Positions 11,168-22,350 of a DNA stretch of 64,000 bases are shown here, one piece after another. The stretch is taken from positions 32,323,830-32,387,829 of the forward strand of contig NW_004454156.1 of the NCBI RefSeq assembly GCF_000283155.1. Reading direction: 5' to 3'. The position numbers and the translations under genes are program-made. Origin of the DNA: Ceratotherium simum simum (lineage: Eukaryota > Chordata > Mammalia > Perissodactyla > Rhinocerotidae). Numbering within the stretch: position 1 is the stretch's first letter; each line of letters begins with the position of its first letter. Under the pieces are notes generated by a model that was not told where the DNA came from, ran no database searches, and worked only from the letters and a program-made list of their open reading frames with translations.

Positions 11168-12330
11168 GATTTTTTTTAACATTTTTTCTCTAACATTTTC
11201 TTATGAAAATTTTCAAACACACCATAAAGGTGAAAGAATTTTACAGTGAACAGGTATATTCCCACACCTACATTCCACCATTAGCATCTTACCATATTTG
11301 CTTTATTGTCTCTGCCTAGCCTTCTATCCATCCACCAACCCATCTTTTTTAATGCATTTCAAAACAGTAAGTTAGTCATCAACACACTATTCCCTAGGCA
11401 CCTCAGTATCACAGCATTAGTCCGGGTTCAATAATGTTTACATTTTTTTCTTTTGAGGAAAAAGGGACATACAATGCAATGCACAGACCATTGGGTGAGT
11501 TTTGACAAATGCATAGACCTGCCTCACCCAAACTCCTTTCAAGATACAGAACATTCTGGAATGATGATGCAATTTACTCAAACCTCTTCCCAGTCAATCT
11601 CTGCCTGCATTCCCCAAAGGGAACCACTTTTTGGATTTATTTCCACTATAAACCAATTTTTCCTGTCCCAGAACTTTATGTATTAGGAATCATGAAGTAT
11701 ATACTCTTTTGGGTAAGCCTTTTTTCACAGCATAACGTTTTTGCAATCCATCCACATTGTTGCATGTATCAGTTGTCTATTTCTTTATATTGCTTAGTGA
11801 GTGATACATCATTGGATTAATACCACTATTTGTTTATTATCTCTTCTCTTATTGATGAGCACCAGGGCTGTTTTCAGTTTGGGCAATGACTACAATTGAA
11901 ACTGAAGGGTCAGATGGTAGGTGTCTGTTTAGTTTTATAAGAAACTGCCAGATTTCTTTTCAAAGTTAATGAACCATTTTATACTCCCACCAATAATGTA
12001 TGAAAATTACATTGTGCCACATCCTTGCCAACATTTGATGTTGTGAGGCTTCTTAACTTTAGCCATGGTGGATTTGTGGTACCATCTCATTGTGGTTTTT
12101 CCTGCCTTCCTGTGGGGTCCTTGAACATTTTTCAGAATTCCGTTTTGATTTGCTTATGGTGTTTTTTAATGTACTCTTTGCATGGCTTTCTCAGTGGTTG
12201 CTCTAAAGATTGCATTATATCTGCATAACTTATCAGCATCTACTGAGTGAGTGAGGTGCAGCAACCTTACCTCCTTTTGCGTCCCTTGACCCTCTCCCAC
12301 TTACAAGAGGATGTGTTAATATTTCCCCTA
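11168..12330 (-). mobile_element. L1 LINE fragment, antisense
   Basis: Reading plus to minus, it shows the typical antisense L1M sentences: 'aaattttcaaacacaccataaaggtg', 'gagttttgacaaatgcatagacc', 'caatccatccacattgttgcatgtatc', 'tgaagggtcagatggtagg', 'gaaactgccagatttcttttcaaag', 'actcccaccaataatgtatg' and 'ccatctcattgtggttttt'. The part after 12110, with 'tggttgctctaaagattgc', is a further-upstream or separate L1 piece. Open frames in this span are L1 debris. Confidence 0.85.
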
Positions 12331-13394
12331 CATACATTGAGAGCCACATCAGACATTGTCCAAATGCCTTTCCATCTAGGACACCTATTGCGAAACTCCA
12401 TTTCCACCAAGCAGACACACCTGCGTGAGATTACAGAGGCAAAAATGAACATCAGGACGTGCTGCATCTCTTCTGCTGCCCCTGCTCTTTCCTGGCAAGC
12501 ATGAGCGAGGAACATTTGTTTCTTTCGGAGGCATCTGTAATTTGATCCCAAACTAACTGAGTATCCAATTCCAAACTTCAGGAGTATCAAGAAACATGGT
12601 GTCCATCCTGCTGACACAGATCCCAGCAGACAGGGTGTGGTCCTTACAGGAGGAGTTCTCTCATCAGCTGCTTGACCAGTTCCCCTGGTGGTCTGGTTCT
12701 CTGCAGTTCAGAGAACTATTCTTTGCAGCTCTCAGCTTGTGCCTGCAGCTTCTCCTAGACTTCTGCAAGGCACCTAATAATGGCAATAAATCCTCTTCTC
12801 TTTAAACTCATGCATTCTCTTGTCTGTAACTGAACTCTAATAGTCGAGTCCCATGGCTAATTACTGGCAGAGCTAGGATCAAAACTCAGATCTCTGTTCG
12901 TTCTTCCCACAGTGCGCTCCCCGAGTCTCCCTCTCGACAATGTTCTTCAAAGAAGACAGACTTGAAAGTCCCGTGTTCTATTTTGAGAACATGCACTGGG
13001 AATGAAATGTTTGTATTTCTTTGCCATCATTTCCTCTGCCAGCTTCCCCACACCTGCAGTTATCTCTACCTGGGTTGGTTAAACCGCCGCTCAGGAATCA
13101 GACACTGTGGGTCCTTCTTAGGTAGCACAATGGTGACAGCAATGAGCATACTTTTCGGCTCTGCCTTGCCACTGGAGCTGAATTAATCAAGACATTTGTT
13201 TCTTAAAAGATTAAACTCACTCCCGTAAACAGAGAAGGGTGTGATCTGCAGTGGCTTCTCGCACTTACCTGCATGTGGACAAACCCTGGCCTTGGAACCC
13301 AAAGATCTGGAAATTCCAGCTCAGCTGCATCCCAGCTTGGGCCATTTATCAAATCCTCTTCGAGCCTCCACTGCTCCAGTTTAACTGGCTTCCT
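12331..13394. other. Unassigned stretch, no gene seen
   Basis: Only a short MIR-like piece at 12840-12910 ('ggcagagctaggatcaaaactcagatctct') is recognisable. Frames of 60-116 codons on both strands look non-coding. Confidence 0.5.
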
Positions 13395-14155
13395 TGCTGT
13401 GATCAACATATACTTGGTCTTTGTCCCCAGTTCCTGGCAGAGAGCTCCTCAAACCCTTAGAATCTCTGCAGTGGTCAAGTGTCTTCCGTATGCTAATGAG
13501 ATGACTGATGGCCAGGGACCCCTTGATAGCTTCAAGATGGGTACTGGTCACCCCAAAGACCAAGGCATGACTAGCGGGTTGGAACTTTCAGCCCTGCCCT
13601 ACCTCCCACCTCCAGGGAGAGGGGCTGGGCATTGAGTTAAGCACCAATGGCCAATGATTTAATCAATTGTGTCTACATGATAAAACCTCCATAGAACCCC
13701 CTAAATGAAAGGGTTCAGATACTCAGGTTGATGAACACATCAAGGTCCTGGGAAGGCAGCAGGCCCGGAAAAGGTGCATACATAACTCCTGCCCACTACA
13801 TACCTTGCCCTATGTATCTCTTCCATTTGGCTGTTTCTGAGTTGTGTCCTTTATAATAAACCAGTAATAGTAAGTAAAGCACTTTCCTGAGTTCCAGAGG
13901 AGGGGGTTGTGGGAACGCCCTGAATTTACAGCTGGTTGGTCAGAAGTAGAGGTGGCAACTCGGGACTCGTGACTGCAGTCTGAAGTGGGGACAGTCTTGT
14001 GGGACTGAGCCCTTAACCTGTGGGGTCTGTACTAACTCTGGGTAGTTAGTGTCAGAATTGAACTGAATTTTAGGACACCCAGTTGTTGTTCGGAGAGTTG
14101 CAGATCTGGTGTGAGAAGAAATCTCCACGAATCTGGTGTCAGAATTGTAGGTAAA
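13395..14155 (+). mobile_element. Endogenous retrovirus-type solo LTR (family not named)
   Basis: It shares a long colinear similarity with the inverse of 40395-41112. Shared blocks are 'tttggtctttgtccccagttcctg', 'tatgctaatgagatgac', 'caatggccaatgatttaatcaat', 'aacacatcaaggtcctgg', 'ataccttgccctatgtatctcttcc' and 'ttgtgggactgagcccttaacctgt'. A poly(A) signal AATAAA lies at 13855-13860 with U5-like sequence after it. No coding remnants flank it, so it is a solo LTR or LTR fragment. The edges are set by the similarity between the two copies. Confidence 0.75.
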
Positions 14156-14164
14156 AACATCTAG

Positions 14165-14478
14165 ACTTGCTGTTCCTCAAATGAGACAAGCACACGTCTG
14201 TCACAGGACCTTTGCACTTGCAATTCCCTCTGGTTAGAATCTGCATCCTTTTGATATCTTTATGGTGTGTACCCTCATTTCACTCTAATGTCTACTCACA
14301 AAGCCTTCCCTAACACCCAGCATCCTCTGTAGCACTTAGATGATTCAATCTTGTATACCCATTTCTTCCCTGACTATCCCCCCAGGGAATTATCCACTTC
14401 AGTATTCCCAGTGCCTGGAATGATGACTGGCACATAGTAGGAGTTCAATAAATTATCTGAGGAGTGAATGAATGCCTG
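14165..14478 (+). repeat. L2 LINE 3' end
   Basis: 'acaggacctttgcacttgcaattccctctgg', 'aaagccttccctaacaccc', 'agtgcctggaatgatgactggcacatagtagg' and the terminal 'gagtgaatgaatg' are the expected L2 3' blocks. Confidence 0.8.
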
Positions 14479-14489
14479 CCTAAATGTTT

Positions 14490-14655
14490 AATGGGGACCC
14501 ACAGTCCTCATCTATAAAACTGAGGTCACAATGCCAACCATGGACGACCATTGTAAATATTAACTGAGACAGGTTATATGAAGAGCCATGACAGCGAAAA
14601 CATGTGCCTAGCACGTGGTGGACATCTGAAAACACGTTATTGATTCTGAGACAAA
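14490..14655 (+). repeat. MIR SINE 3' part
   Basis: 'cacagtcctcatctataaaactgagg', 'aatattaactgagac' and 'gtgcctagcacgtggtgg' follow MIR order. Confidence 0.65.
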
Positions 14656-15509
14656 CTGTTTTTCACACCCTAACATTTCTGAAGTCGAGAAGCCTCCGGT
14701 GATAACTGGGGACCACAGAGCAGTGGAAACACAGCTGCCACTGCTGGCAGTCACGGAACTTGCAGAACGGGCGTCAGTGACTTCAGTGAAAGTCTTGGAG
14801 ACACTGGAGGGGGCTCACTCTTTTAACCCTCTGCACCAAATAGTTGTGGGAAGGGGCAGGAGGAGGCGGAGAGCCAGATGTGTCAGCACCATGCCTGAAA
14901 GAGGAGTCAGGAGGAGGCCGGCTCCACAGAGCTGCAAAGTGGGCTAAGTGCCTTTGCAGGATTCTTATAAGAAATTGGATGCTCACAATAGTGCAGAGGA
15001 TGGCACAAGGTAGAAAAACACAGATGGCGATGACATTGAGTCAAGGAGGGATTTGGAGAGTGAGACTCAATATGAAGAAGCTTTAATAATATCTGAACCA
15101 ATATATTTGCCAATATTTTTCCTTATAGGTGGGCATAGCAGTAAAATATAATAAAAACCCATCTAATTAGATCTAAATGGGCTCTTTCAGTAAGTATAAA
15201 AGACAGAGTCAAAAGGATAAGAAAGCATTGTGTCACCATTTAATTAAATGCCTTTTTAATTTCTTGGCTTTATATAAAATAATGGTGCGTCTTACAATTG
15301 GCAGCCTCTGAGATTAAGTGAAACAGGAAATTTCTTTGGAAAAAAATGGAGAACAAGACTCCAAAAGCACTCTTGACCCCAAATATTCCCCCATTGTTTC
15401 ATCCATTGACTTAATTTCCCTGTATTTAATTCCCACGTCTATTTTCAGGCCTGACTTACACTGCAGGTTCCAGTGGGGGAAAGCAGCAAATCTGTGTGTT
15501 TCTTAAGGA
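14656..15509. other. Unassigned stretch, part AT-rich, no gene seen
   Basis: 14840-14950 is purine- and GC-rich. 15090-15320 is AT-rich, unique and contains a perfect 12-bp palindrome with a TAATTA core at 15161-15172 (see findings). No exon is recognised. Confidence 0.5.
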
Positions 15510-15701
15510 CAGTGGTTCTGGAAGGCTTGTCCCAGGACCAGCAGCATCAGTATCATCTGGGAATTTGTCAGAAATGCACATTCTTAGTGCCACCTCCACA
15601 CAAGACCTACTAAATCAGAAATTGGGGGCAGAGGAGTCGTTAGCACAAGCCCTCCAGCTGATTCTGAGGCACACTCGAGTTTGAGAAGCAATGCTCTAGG
15701 A
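15502..15701 (+). mobile_element. MER5A hAT (Charlie) DNA transposon with probable 8-bp TSD
   Basis: Element 15510-15693, from 'cagtggttctggaagg' to 'agtttgagaagcaatg'. Internal 'accagcagcatcagtatcatctggga', 'cagaaatgcacattct' and 'tactaaatcagaaa' match the MER5A consensus. The flanking octamers 15502-15509 and 15694-15701 agree at six of eight positions, as expected for an old hAT insertion. Confidence 0.88.
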
Positions 15702-15769
15702 AAAATATCTAGCACCGTACACCACCAGCTTGATCACTCAAGTTTAACTATTCACTGACGTTTCACTAA

Positions 15770-16090
15770 AATGCCCTGGGAATTCACCGTGCACCAGGCA
15801 CTGTGCTGGGAGCCAAAAGCTGTCTCACAATCTAAAGAAGTACATGTGCAAATGACTAAATAAGATACAAATCAGAATGAAATGAGGGCTGACGGAGGTG
15901 CCGATACCACGCTCTGTTCAAGGGATGGAGGACTGATTCTGATTCAAGAGTTCTGGTGGGCTTCTCGGAGGAGGTGGCAGTGGAGCTGTCTTGTAGGGTG
16001 AGAAGGTTTTGGACAGGTTTTCTAGGACAGAAGAGAGAGATACACTGAGGAAGTAGGATGAGCAAAGGGCACAAGTGGATTCAGAGTCCC
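15770..16090 (-). repeat. L2 LINE fragment
   Basis: 'gtgcaccaggcactgtgctggg' is followed by the antisense L2 narrative: 'tggtgggcttctcggaggaggtg', 'cttgtagggtgagaagg', 'gatgagcaaagggcacaag'. Confidence 0.65.
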
Positions 16091-16869
16091 ATGAGCCCAA
16101 AGGGCTGTCACTCAGGTGCACTCTAAGAGCCTGATTAACTCAACAGGTTCCCCCCCTTTTAAGTTCTCCCCATGGATTCCACTTGTGGCAAAGTTGCCAA
16201 CCCATATCCACTCTCTCTTCTCTGCTTAGGAACAGCACCCTGCGTACATTCAGGGGAGCAAAGCAGGGAAAACTCCATCTCATAGCCTCTATGGCAGCCG
16301 AGAGCGGCTGTGAGACTTCAGGGAGGCCACTCAGAGGCAGTCTTCCCACTGAGACGTGTGCCCTTCCTGGCCTTCTCCCCTGCTCCCTCTTGGCTGCTGG
16401 CCTACAACAAGGACGTTGACGCCCAAGCGCCATATTGGACACTGAGGTGCCTCGGCCTAGAGCTGGGGATGGCAAGGCTGAAAGATAGGATTCTGGGAAC
16501 TAAATGAGACCATTAAACCACCACACGACCCTACACTGCCAACCTCCTGTCCTCTTGGATGTGAGAGAGAAATCAACTTCCCTCTGGTCTAAGCTATTGT
16601 TATGGGGACCTATTGTCACACGCTATTGAGCCTAATCATCACTGACACACCGCTCTATTTCAGATGGCTTCCTTTTAATCTGCACAACTCCAGGTCCTTC
16701 CTCCTCCTTGGCTGAACACCTTTACCCCCAACTCCTCATTTTCCTCTCCATCTACTGCCATGCTTCTTGAGAACATTATCATAGACCCATCTGACCCTAT
16801 AGCCTGAGAGCAAAGTAAGGGCATCATTCCCAAGCATCTTCATCCCACGGCGCCTGCACTCCCCTCTAC
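16091..16869. other. Unassigned stretch, no gene seen
   Basis: No confident repeat or exon. 16660-16870 may be a very old L2 (pyrimidine-rich plus strand with 'ttccttttaatctgcacaac' and 'ctcctccttggctgaacacc'), but support is weak. Frames at 16140-16475 (minus) and 16183-16419 (plus) overlap antisense and resemble nothing known. Confidence 0.45.
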
Positions 16870-16871
16870 AC

Positions 16872-17037
16872 CCTCACTGCTCAAAGTGTGATCCAGGTAC
16901 CAACCACATCCGCACCACCTGAGAGCCTGTCAGAAAAGCAGACTCTCAGGCCACCCCAGCCTTAGGAATCAGAGCCTGCATTTTAACAAGATCCCAGGAC
17001 ATCTGTATGCCCATTACAGTTTGAGAGACACTACTAC
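16872..17037 (+). mobile_element. MER5-type hAT DNA transposon
   Basis: 'actgctcaaagtgtgatccaggtacc', 'ccgcaccacctgagagcctgtcagaaaagcag', 'ggaatcagagcctgcattttaacaagatcc' and 'agtttgagagacacta' are colinear with MER5A/B. Confidence 0.8.
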
Positions 17038-17129
17038 AGACATCAGCATCCTCACCTACAGCTGCTCACCTCCAGGCCGTGGACTGGGAAACCATTCTCC
17101 AGCTACACTCTCCTATCCCTCCAGGTCTC

Positions 17130-17372
17130 TGGCTCCTTGTCAACCTTTCCTACAATCTTAAAAGCAGCCTACACTACCCTGAATTGCTACTCATTCTTCC
17201 CTGAACAAAATAATTACTTTCACACTTCCCTGCTTTTGTTTGTATGATCCCCCCTGCCTGGAATGCCCTTCAAAACCTCTGACTACCTGTGGATCTCCCA
17301 CTCACCCTTTGGTGCACTGCCACCTCCAGACCATGAGCATTTTGGGGAGAGGGACTGGGTCTTCCCTGTCTG
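17130..17372 (+). repeat. L2 LINE 3' fragment
   Basis: 'cacttccctgcttttgtttgtatg', 'cccctgcctggaatgcccttc' and 'gagcattttggggagagggactgggtctt' resemble L2 3' blocks in order. Confidence 0.55.
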
Positions 17373-17377
17373 CAAGG

Positions 17378-17585
17378 TGGGATCTGGAGCCCGAGCCACT
17401 TACTAAAGTGCGACCTTGAACATGTTAAGTGCCTTCTCTCTGGCTGAGTTTCTCCATCTGTAAAGCTCAGATAACAATGGGACCTGCATTTCACAGTGCA
17501 GTTCTAAGAAGTCAAAGAGATGATAAAATTACAGCACTTGGAACAATGCTTGGCACATAAGAACCACTTAATAAACACTAGATCA
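17378..17585 (+). repeat. MIR SINE
   Basis: 'tgcgaccttgaacatgttaagtgcc', 'ctgagtttctccatctgtaaagctc' and 'ttggaacaatgcttggcacataag' are the conserved MIR blocks. Confidence 0.75.
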
Positions 17586-18085
17586 TTCCACATACCAAGA
17601 CCTAGTGCAAGAGCAGACACACAGTGGGCATGCAATACACAGTTTCCGGACTGACTTCTGTGCCTTAATTTTCCCCAGACTCATGAATCCACCACACCCA
17701 CTCTCCTCCACAGCCCAGCCAAAAGCCAGAATCCAGCCCCCCACAGGGACATTATTCAGATGAAAGAACATTTTCCGCAGCCATCCCAGTCCTCAGAGCC
17801 TCGCCAAGAAATAGAAAAGAAAAGCAATATAAATGTTAATAGGAAACTGTCTATTCGCTTTCACTTAGGCTAATCTGCTTCAGCCCAACAAAGAGGGAAT
17901 TAGACAGCTGAGGGGACAGGAAAACATGGGACCTTGACATGCCAAAGCCCAACGGACTTCAGTTCCCAGGAGGAAATGCAATTCTAGGCCAACAAAGCTG
18001 TGTGGAAATCAGGAAGTAGGGCTTCTCCTTGGGATGTCTCCACGGTGGGAGGCGTGGTTCCTGCCCTGGTCCCATTTTCCTGGGC
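17586..18085. other. Unassigned stretch, no gene seen
   Basis: A few microsatellite-like A-rich motifs and no recognisable repeat or exon. 17810-17860 is AT-rich. Confidence 0.5.
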
Positions 18086-18089
18086 ATCC

Positions 18090-19115
18090 ATCGACCAGTG
18101 CCTACGATGTGCAGCCATGAGTCTACGTGGTAGGGATAAGAAGGTGATTACCATGTGCTCCTTACCCCCAAGAACTACTGAGACAGGTAGACAAATACAC
18201 CTACAATTAAAATAGTGTGTAATAATGCTACTAAGAGTGTAGGCTCAAGATGTCAGGTCAGCAAGGAGGGAAGGCACATTACCAGATCAACGGGACAGGA
18301 GAGGGAGGAGGTCCAAGGAAGTGTTCTTGCAGAGAAGAGGGGCTCTGAAGGGTGAATAGGAATGAGCCTGGCAAAGAAGGCAGAAACAGGTGTCCCAGGC
18401 AGCAAGAACACTAGGTACAAAGACCAGAGAAGTCCACTGGGGTAGGCTGAATAATGGTCCCCCAAAGATGTCCACGTGCTAATTTCTGGAATGTGTGAAT
18501 GTTATATTATACGGAAAAAGATACTTTGTAGGTCTAACTAAAGATCTTGAGATGAGGCGATTATTTTGAATTATCTGGCCAGGCCCAATGTAATCACAAG
18601 ATACTTATAAAACAGATGCAGGCAGAGTCAGGGTCAGAGGAAAAGTAGGTGTGATGATGGAAGCAGAGACTGGAGTGATGCACTCTGCAGATGGAGGGAG
18701 GGGCTGCAAGCCAAAGAATGCAGGCAACCACTTGAAGCTAAAAAAAAGCAAGGAAACTGATTCTCCCCCAAGAGCCTCCAGAAGGAACCAGCCTTGCTAA
18801 CATCTTGACTTTAGCCCAAACAGACCGATGTTGGACTTCTGACCTCTAGAAGCATAAAAAAATAAATTCATATTATTTTAAGCTGCTAAGTTTGTAGTAA
18901 TCTGTTACAGCAGCAAAAGGAAACCAACACAATATGTTGTTCGAGGTACATCTTCAGGACCGTCAAAGACAAATGTCAGAAAAATGAAACCAACTGAGGA
19001 GACAGCCACAGGCCAAATCATGAAAAGACTTGTGTATCAAGCTGAATTTCCATTTCATCCTCAATGTGGAGCCACTGCTAAAGGACATTAAACAGAGGGA
19101 TGATACACTAAGATT
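18090..19115 (-). repeat. L2 LINE fragment split by a MaLR LTR
   Basis: 18090-18437 and 18945-19115 read as one antisense L2. The first part has 'agacaggtagacaaatacacc', 'aagtgttcttgcagagaaga' and 'gcagcaagaacactaggtacaaag'. The second has 'aaatcatgaaaagacttgtg', 'ccatttcatcctcaatgtggagccactg' and 'aacagagggatgatacac'. The LTR at 18438-18931 separates them. Confidence 0.65.
18438..18931 (+). mobile_element. ERVL-MaLR (MLT1-type) solo LTR
   Basis: 'gaataatggtcccccaaagatgtcc', 'aaagatcttgagatgaggcg', 'aggcccaatgtaatcacaag', 'gtgatgatggaagcagagactggagtgatg', 'gattctcccccaagagcctccagaaggaacc', 'ttctgacctctagaagc' and the poly(A)-signal region 'aaaataaattcatattattttaagctgctaag' are all MaLR LTR blocks in order. 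It lies in an older L2. The same LTR family recurs at 62338-62865. Confidence 0.88.
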
Positions 19116-20194
19116 GTCCATGCTAAAGCATTGAATCATCAAATTTTTAGATCTTAACTCTTAGGAATTACCACATGTCTAAGTCCCCATTTTATTGACC
19201 CTCATCTCTTGTATCATAGACTATAATGACTTTATGAAAAGAAGGAATAACCTATTGGTATACGTAACTATTTCCAGCCCTCAAAATTCCATTTAAATGT
19301 TTTCAAAGCTGCATACCTATATTTGTAGAGCTGTAATTAAGTGGGAGTATGCATGTGCGGACAGCTGGGCTGTACTGGAAACTGGGAGTTTTCTCAAAAA
19401 TCCTGGCCAGATGACCGCCATATGCCTAAAAAGACCACAGTCAAATAGATGCCCCCTGCTCGCCTCCAGTAAGGCGGAAGGCAGCTAACAGTTACTGAGG
19501 GCTCACTCGGGGCCAAAAGCTTGGTGAACATTCCCTCGTTGGATTTTTCTAAGGAAGGACAATCATCACCCTTCTGAGCAGCACTCTCGGTGCCGGGAGG
19601 CCCCCGAGTGTTGGGTGACCAAGCCCCATTCCCCAAGCACTGCTGTTGCAAGGCATGGGGCCCATCCAAGAAACCCAGGCAGAGGAGATAATCCATGTGC
19701 CCCTCTCCATAGAGAAAGGCCTTTAAACCTAAAATTCCAGCCAGCCTCCAGGCTCCTTCCCCTTCCTATGCACTGTTGCGTCACACCCTTCCCCACACAC
19801 ATACATCTTCAGAGCCTCTGCCAGCTACGCTTGTGCTAAATGTCACTTGATGCCAAAGGAATCGCTTAGGTGGCATCCAAGCAGCCCCGGATCTGAACAA
19901 GCTGGGTTTGTTCTGGCACTGCCACCAGACCCCTGAGGCCATGGGCCCGGCACTGCAGAGGTTCCAAGGCAGTGCGCTGGTTGGGGCCAGAGCAGGGAAC
20001 CCAGGGGAGGAGTGTTCCACGGACTGAAGGGCTGGTTTCAGAGATCACTAACCCTCTCCGGGCCTCAGTGAAAATAGCGGCTTGTTGTCTTCCTGTCGCT
20101 CAACTCCCTGCCAAAGGGGACATCCCACAAATTGAGAGCCATGTACGTTTTCCACGCATCTGACATTCCCCACAGCCCACAGAGGATTCTATGG
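19116..20194. other. Unassigned stretch, no gene seen
   Basis: Only a MIR-like fragment at about 19483-19575 ('taacagttactgagggctcactcgg') is suspected. 19560-20050 is GC-moderate with overlapping open frames on both strands and no recognised product. Confidence 0.5.
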
Positions 20195-20460
20195 CGTTAA
20201 AAACACCAAAAATGCCTGACAACATTGGGCATGTGAGGAGTTTTCAATTCTGAGCTATTTTAAACAGCACTGTTAGGAACCACTCTGACAGGCTCCACTC
20301 CACCCTGCTCCACTTTTTCTTTGGGAATCTATATTCGGGGACAGTATACTCCTAAAAATAGACTCACTGAGTTAAAGGGTATGCACAATTTATAGTTTTT
20401 GTGATGAACTGGCAGTTACTCTCCAGAAAGAGCCACGTGGGTGTCACCAGCAATTCAGAT
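20195..20460 (-). mobile_element. L1/HAL1-type LINE fragment, antisense
   Basis: 'gagctattttaaacagcactg', 'ctcctaaaaatagactcactgagttaaagggtatgc', 'aactggcagttactctccagaaagag' and 'gtcaccagcaattcag' match the antisense L1 phrase series, strongly diverged. Confidence 0.6.
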
Positions 20461-20464
20461 CCAA

Positions 20465-20990
20465 CAGCTGTTGATTGAACCCCAACTTTATTCCACCACT
20501 GAGCTAGGCAACTCCCTTCTCATTATCTCTTTTCAATATCACACAATGCCCACTTGGCCCCATTTGATTGATGAGGAAAGTGAAGTCCTGTAAAGTAAAG
20601 CGACTTGCTCAAGGCAATACGGTTATTTTGAAACAGGGCTGGGAGAATCTTTTTTTTTTTTTTTGTGAGGAAGATCAGCCCTGAGCTAACATCCATGCTA
20701 ATCCTCATCTTTTTGCTGAGGAAGACCGGCTCTGAGCTAACATCTATTGCCAATCCTCCTCCTTTTTTTTTCCCCCCCAAAGCCCCAGTAGATAGTTGTA
20801 TGTCATAGTTGCATATCCTTCTAGTTGCTGTATGTGGGACACGGCCTCAGCATGGCTGGAGAAGCGGTGCGTCGGTGTGCGCCCGGGGATCTGAACCTGG
20901 GCCACCAGCAGCGGAGCGCGCGCACTTAACCGCTAAGCCACGGGGCCGGCCCTGGGAGAAAAATCTAAGTGTCAGAATCCTCCAGTTCTG
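20465..20990 (-). repeat. MIR SINE split by an ERE insertion
   Basis: 20465-20638 contains 'ccccatttgattgatgaggaaagtgaag' and 'cgacttgctcaaggcaatacgg'. The MIR resumes after the ERE at 20961 ('aaatctaagtgtcagaatcctccag'). The younger SINE has entered the older one. Confidence 0.65.
20639..20960 (-). mobile_element. ERE SINE, long form, with perfect TSD
   Basis: Element 20648-20951 on the minus strand. The head (complement of GGGCCGGCCCC) is near 20951, the complement of the A box 'acttaaccgctaagccac' follows, and the body contains 'acacggcctcagcatggctgg'. Two tail modules with 'ctgagctaacatc' and a poly(T) run at 20651-20664 form the 3' end. The TSD 'ctgggagaa' is identical at 20639-20647 and 20952-20960. 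Confidence 0.96.
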
Positions 20991-21054
20991 TTGTACCTGC
21001 TAAGTGGTTCAGATCTTTTCATTATCCCACACCACGACAACAGCTTTCATTTAT

Positions 21055-21415
21055 TAAAGATAACCGTGGGCCAGGCTCTAGACTGGGTACTTCACGATAG
21101 ACACTACCACATCCGTCCAAGTCAATGAGGCAACAATAATGATGATGCTGTTGCTGATGAGGTTAGCGCCTACCGACCACTGGATGCTGAATATATGTGA
21201 GGCATTGTGCAAAGTACGTTACATTCATATATTATTTTAACTCTAAAAGTCTATGAGCTAGTCATTAACATGCCCAGTTTAAAGATGAAAGAACTGAAGC
21301 TCAGAAAAGTAGCTTCTCTCAAGAGTTCCACAGATTACAAACGGAAAATACAGCCACCAATAAACGGATTTGAACACAAGGCTGTCTCCAAAATCTAAGC
21401 ACTCCATCACAATGC
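21055..21415 (-). repeat. MIR SINEs
   Basis: The copy at 21170-21415 shows 'tgaggcattgtgcaaagtacgttac', 'cagtttaaagatgaaagaactgaagctcag', 'cacagattacaaacgg' and 'ggatttgaacacaaggctgtct', reverse MIR. 21060-21120 is a second partial copy ('gggccaggctctagactggg'). Confidence 0.7.
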
Positions 21416-21419
21416 TAGA

Positions 21420-22101
21420 CTGCCCCTAACAGTTAACAACATCAGGTGGGCGGCAAGGAAGAGGATTTCTAAAGCAGACGGTGAGAAAAATCAGCATTCC
21501 ATTTTGGCCCGTCTTCCCCACGATGTGCTGGCTGTGTGTAGTTTGATCAGTGCTGCGTTTATTTCAACGCCATCGACTGGCTGCATGCAAAGCTGCATAC
21601 AAATGCATGTCTCTCTCTTCTGAGGGCCGCTTCCCATTATAGCAAACACGGATCACAAGGAGCAGCCCACATCTCAGCAGAGGCCTCCAGCAGACCGCCT
21701 CCAGTGGCTAAAAAGGGCCTTCTCAGAGCCCTGGAGAGAACAGGAAAACTCCTTCTCAGAGGCACTTTCAGCAGTGCAGAGGCGGGAGCAGAAAGGTGAG
21801 AACTCCTAGAAAGCAGCAGAAGCAGCTCAGAATAAGGGGAAAAGCACCAGGCTGGGAAAGAAGTCATAGGTTCCCGTCCCAGAGCTCTGCCAAGAACTCA
21901 CTGTGTGACCCGGGGCAAGTCAGTCTTGGCCCCATGAAGACATTAAACAAATATCCTGATGTCATTTCAGACTCCTCTCTGGAGGGAGTGGGGGAGATTC
22001 TAGTAAAGACTGACTGAATAGCTTTAAAGAAAGAAGTGATTCAGCAAATCAAGATAAGACACCTGGGTCCTAGATCATTTGCACAACTAACCCACCATCT
22101 T
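21420..22101. other. Unassigned stretch with a short MIR piece
   Basis: 21850-21945 carries a plus-strand MIR fragment ('agctctgccaagaactcactgtgtgacccggggcaagtc'-like). The rest is not recognised. Confidence 0.5.
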
Positions 22102-22350
22102 AGAAGTTCTTTTCCAGGGCCGGCCCCGTGGCTTAGCGGTTAAGTGCGCGCGCTCCGCTGCTGGCGGCCCGGGGTTCGGATCCCGGGCGCCCACCGACGC
22201 ACCACTTCTCCGGCCATGCTGAGGCCGCGTCCCACATACAGCAACCAGAAGGATGTGCAGCTATGACATACAACTATGTACTGGGGCTTTGGGGGAAAAA
22301 ATAAATAAATAAATAAAATTATAAAAAAAAAAAAAAAGAAGTTCTTTTCC
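22102..22350 (+). mobile_element. ERE SINE, short form (ERE1-like), with perfect TSD
   Basis: Element 22116-22336. It has the canonical head GGGCCGGCCCCG, A box and B box, and ends directly after 'tactggggctttggggga' with (TAAA)n and an A-tail. It lacks the duplicated 'gttagctcag' modules of the long form. The TSD 'agaagttcttttcc' is identical at 22102-22115 and 22337-22350, suggesting a fairly recent insertion. Confidence 0.97.
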
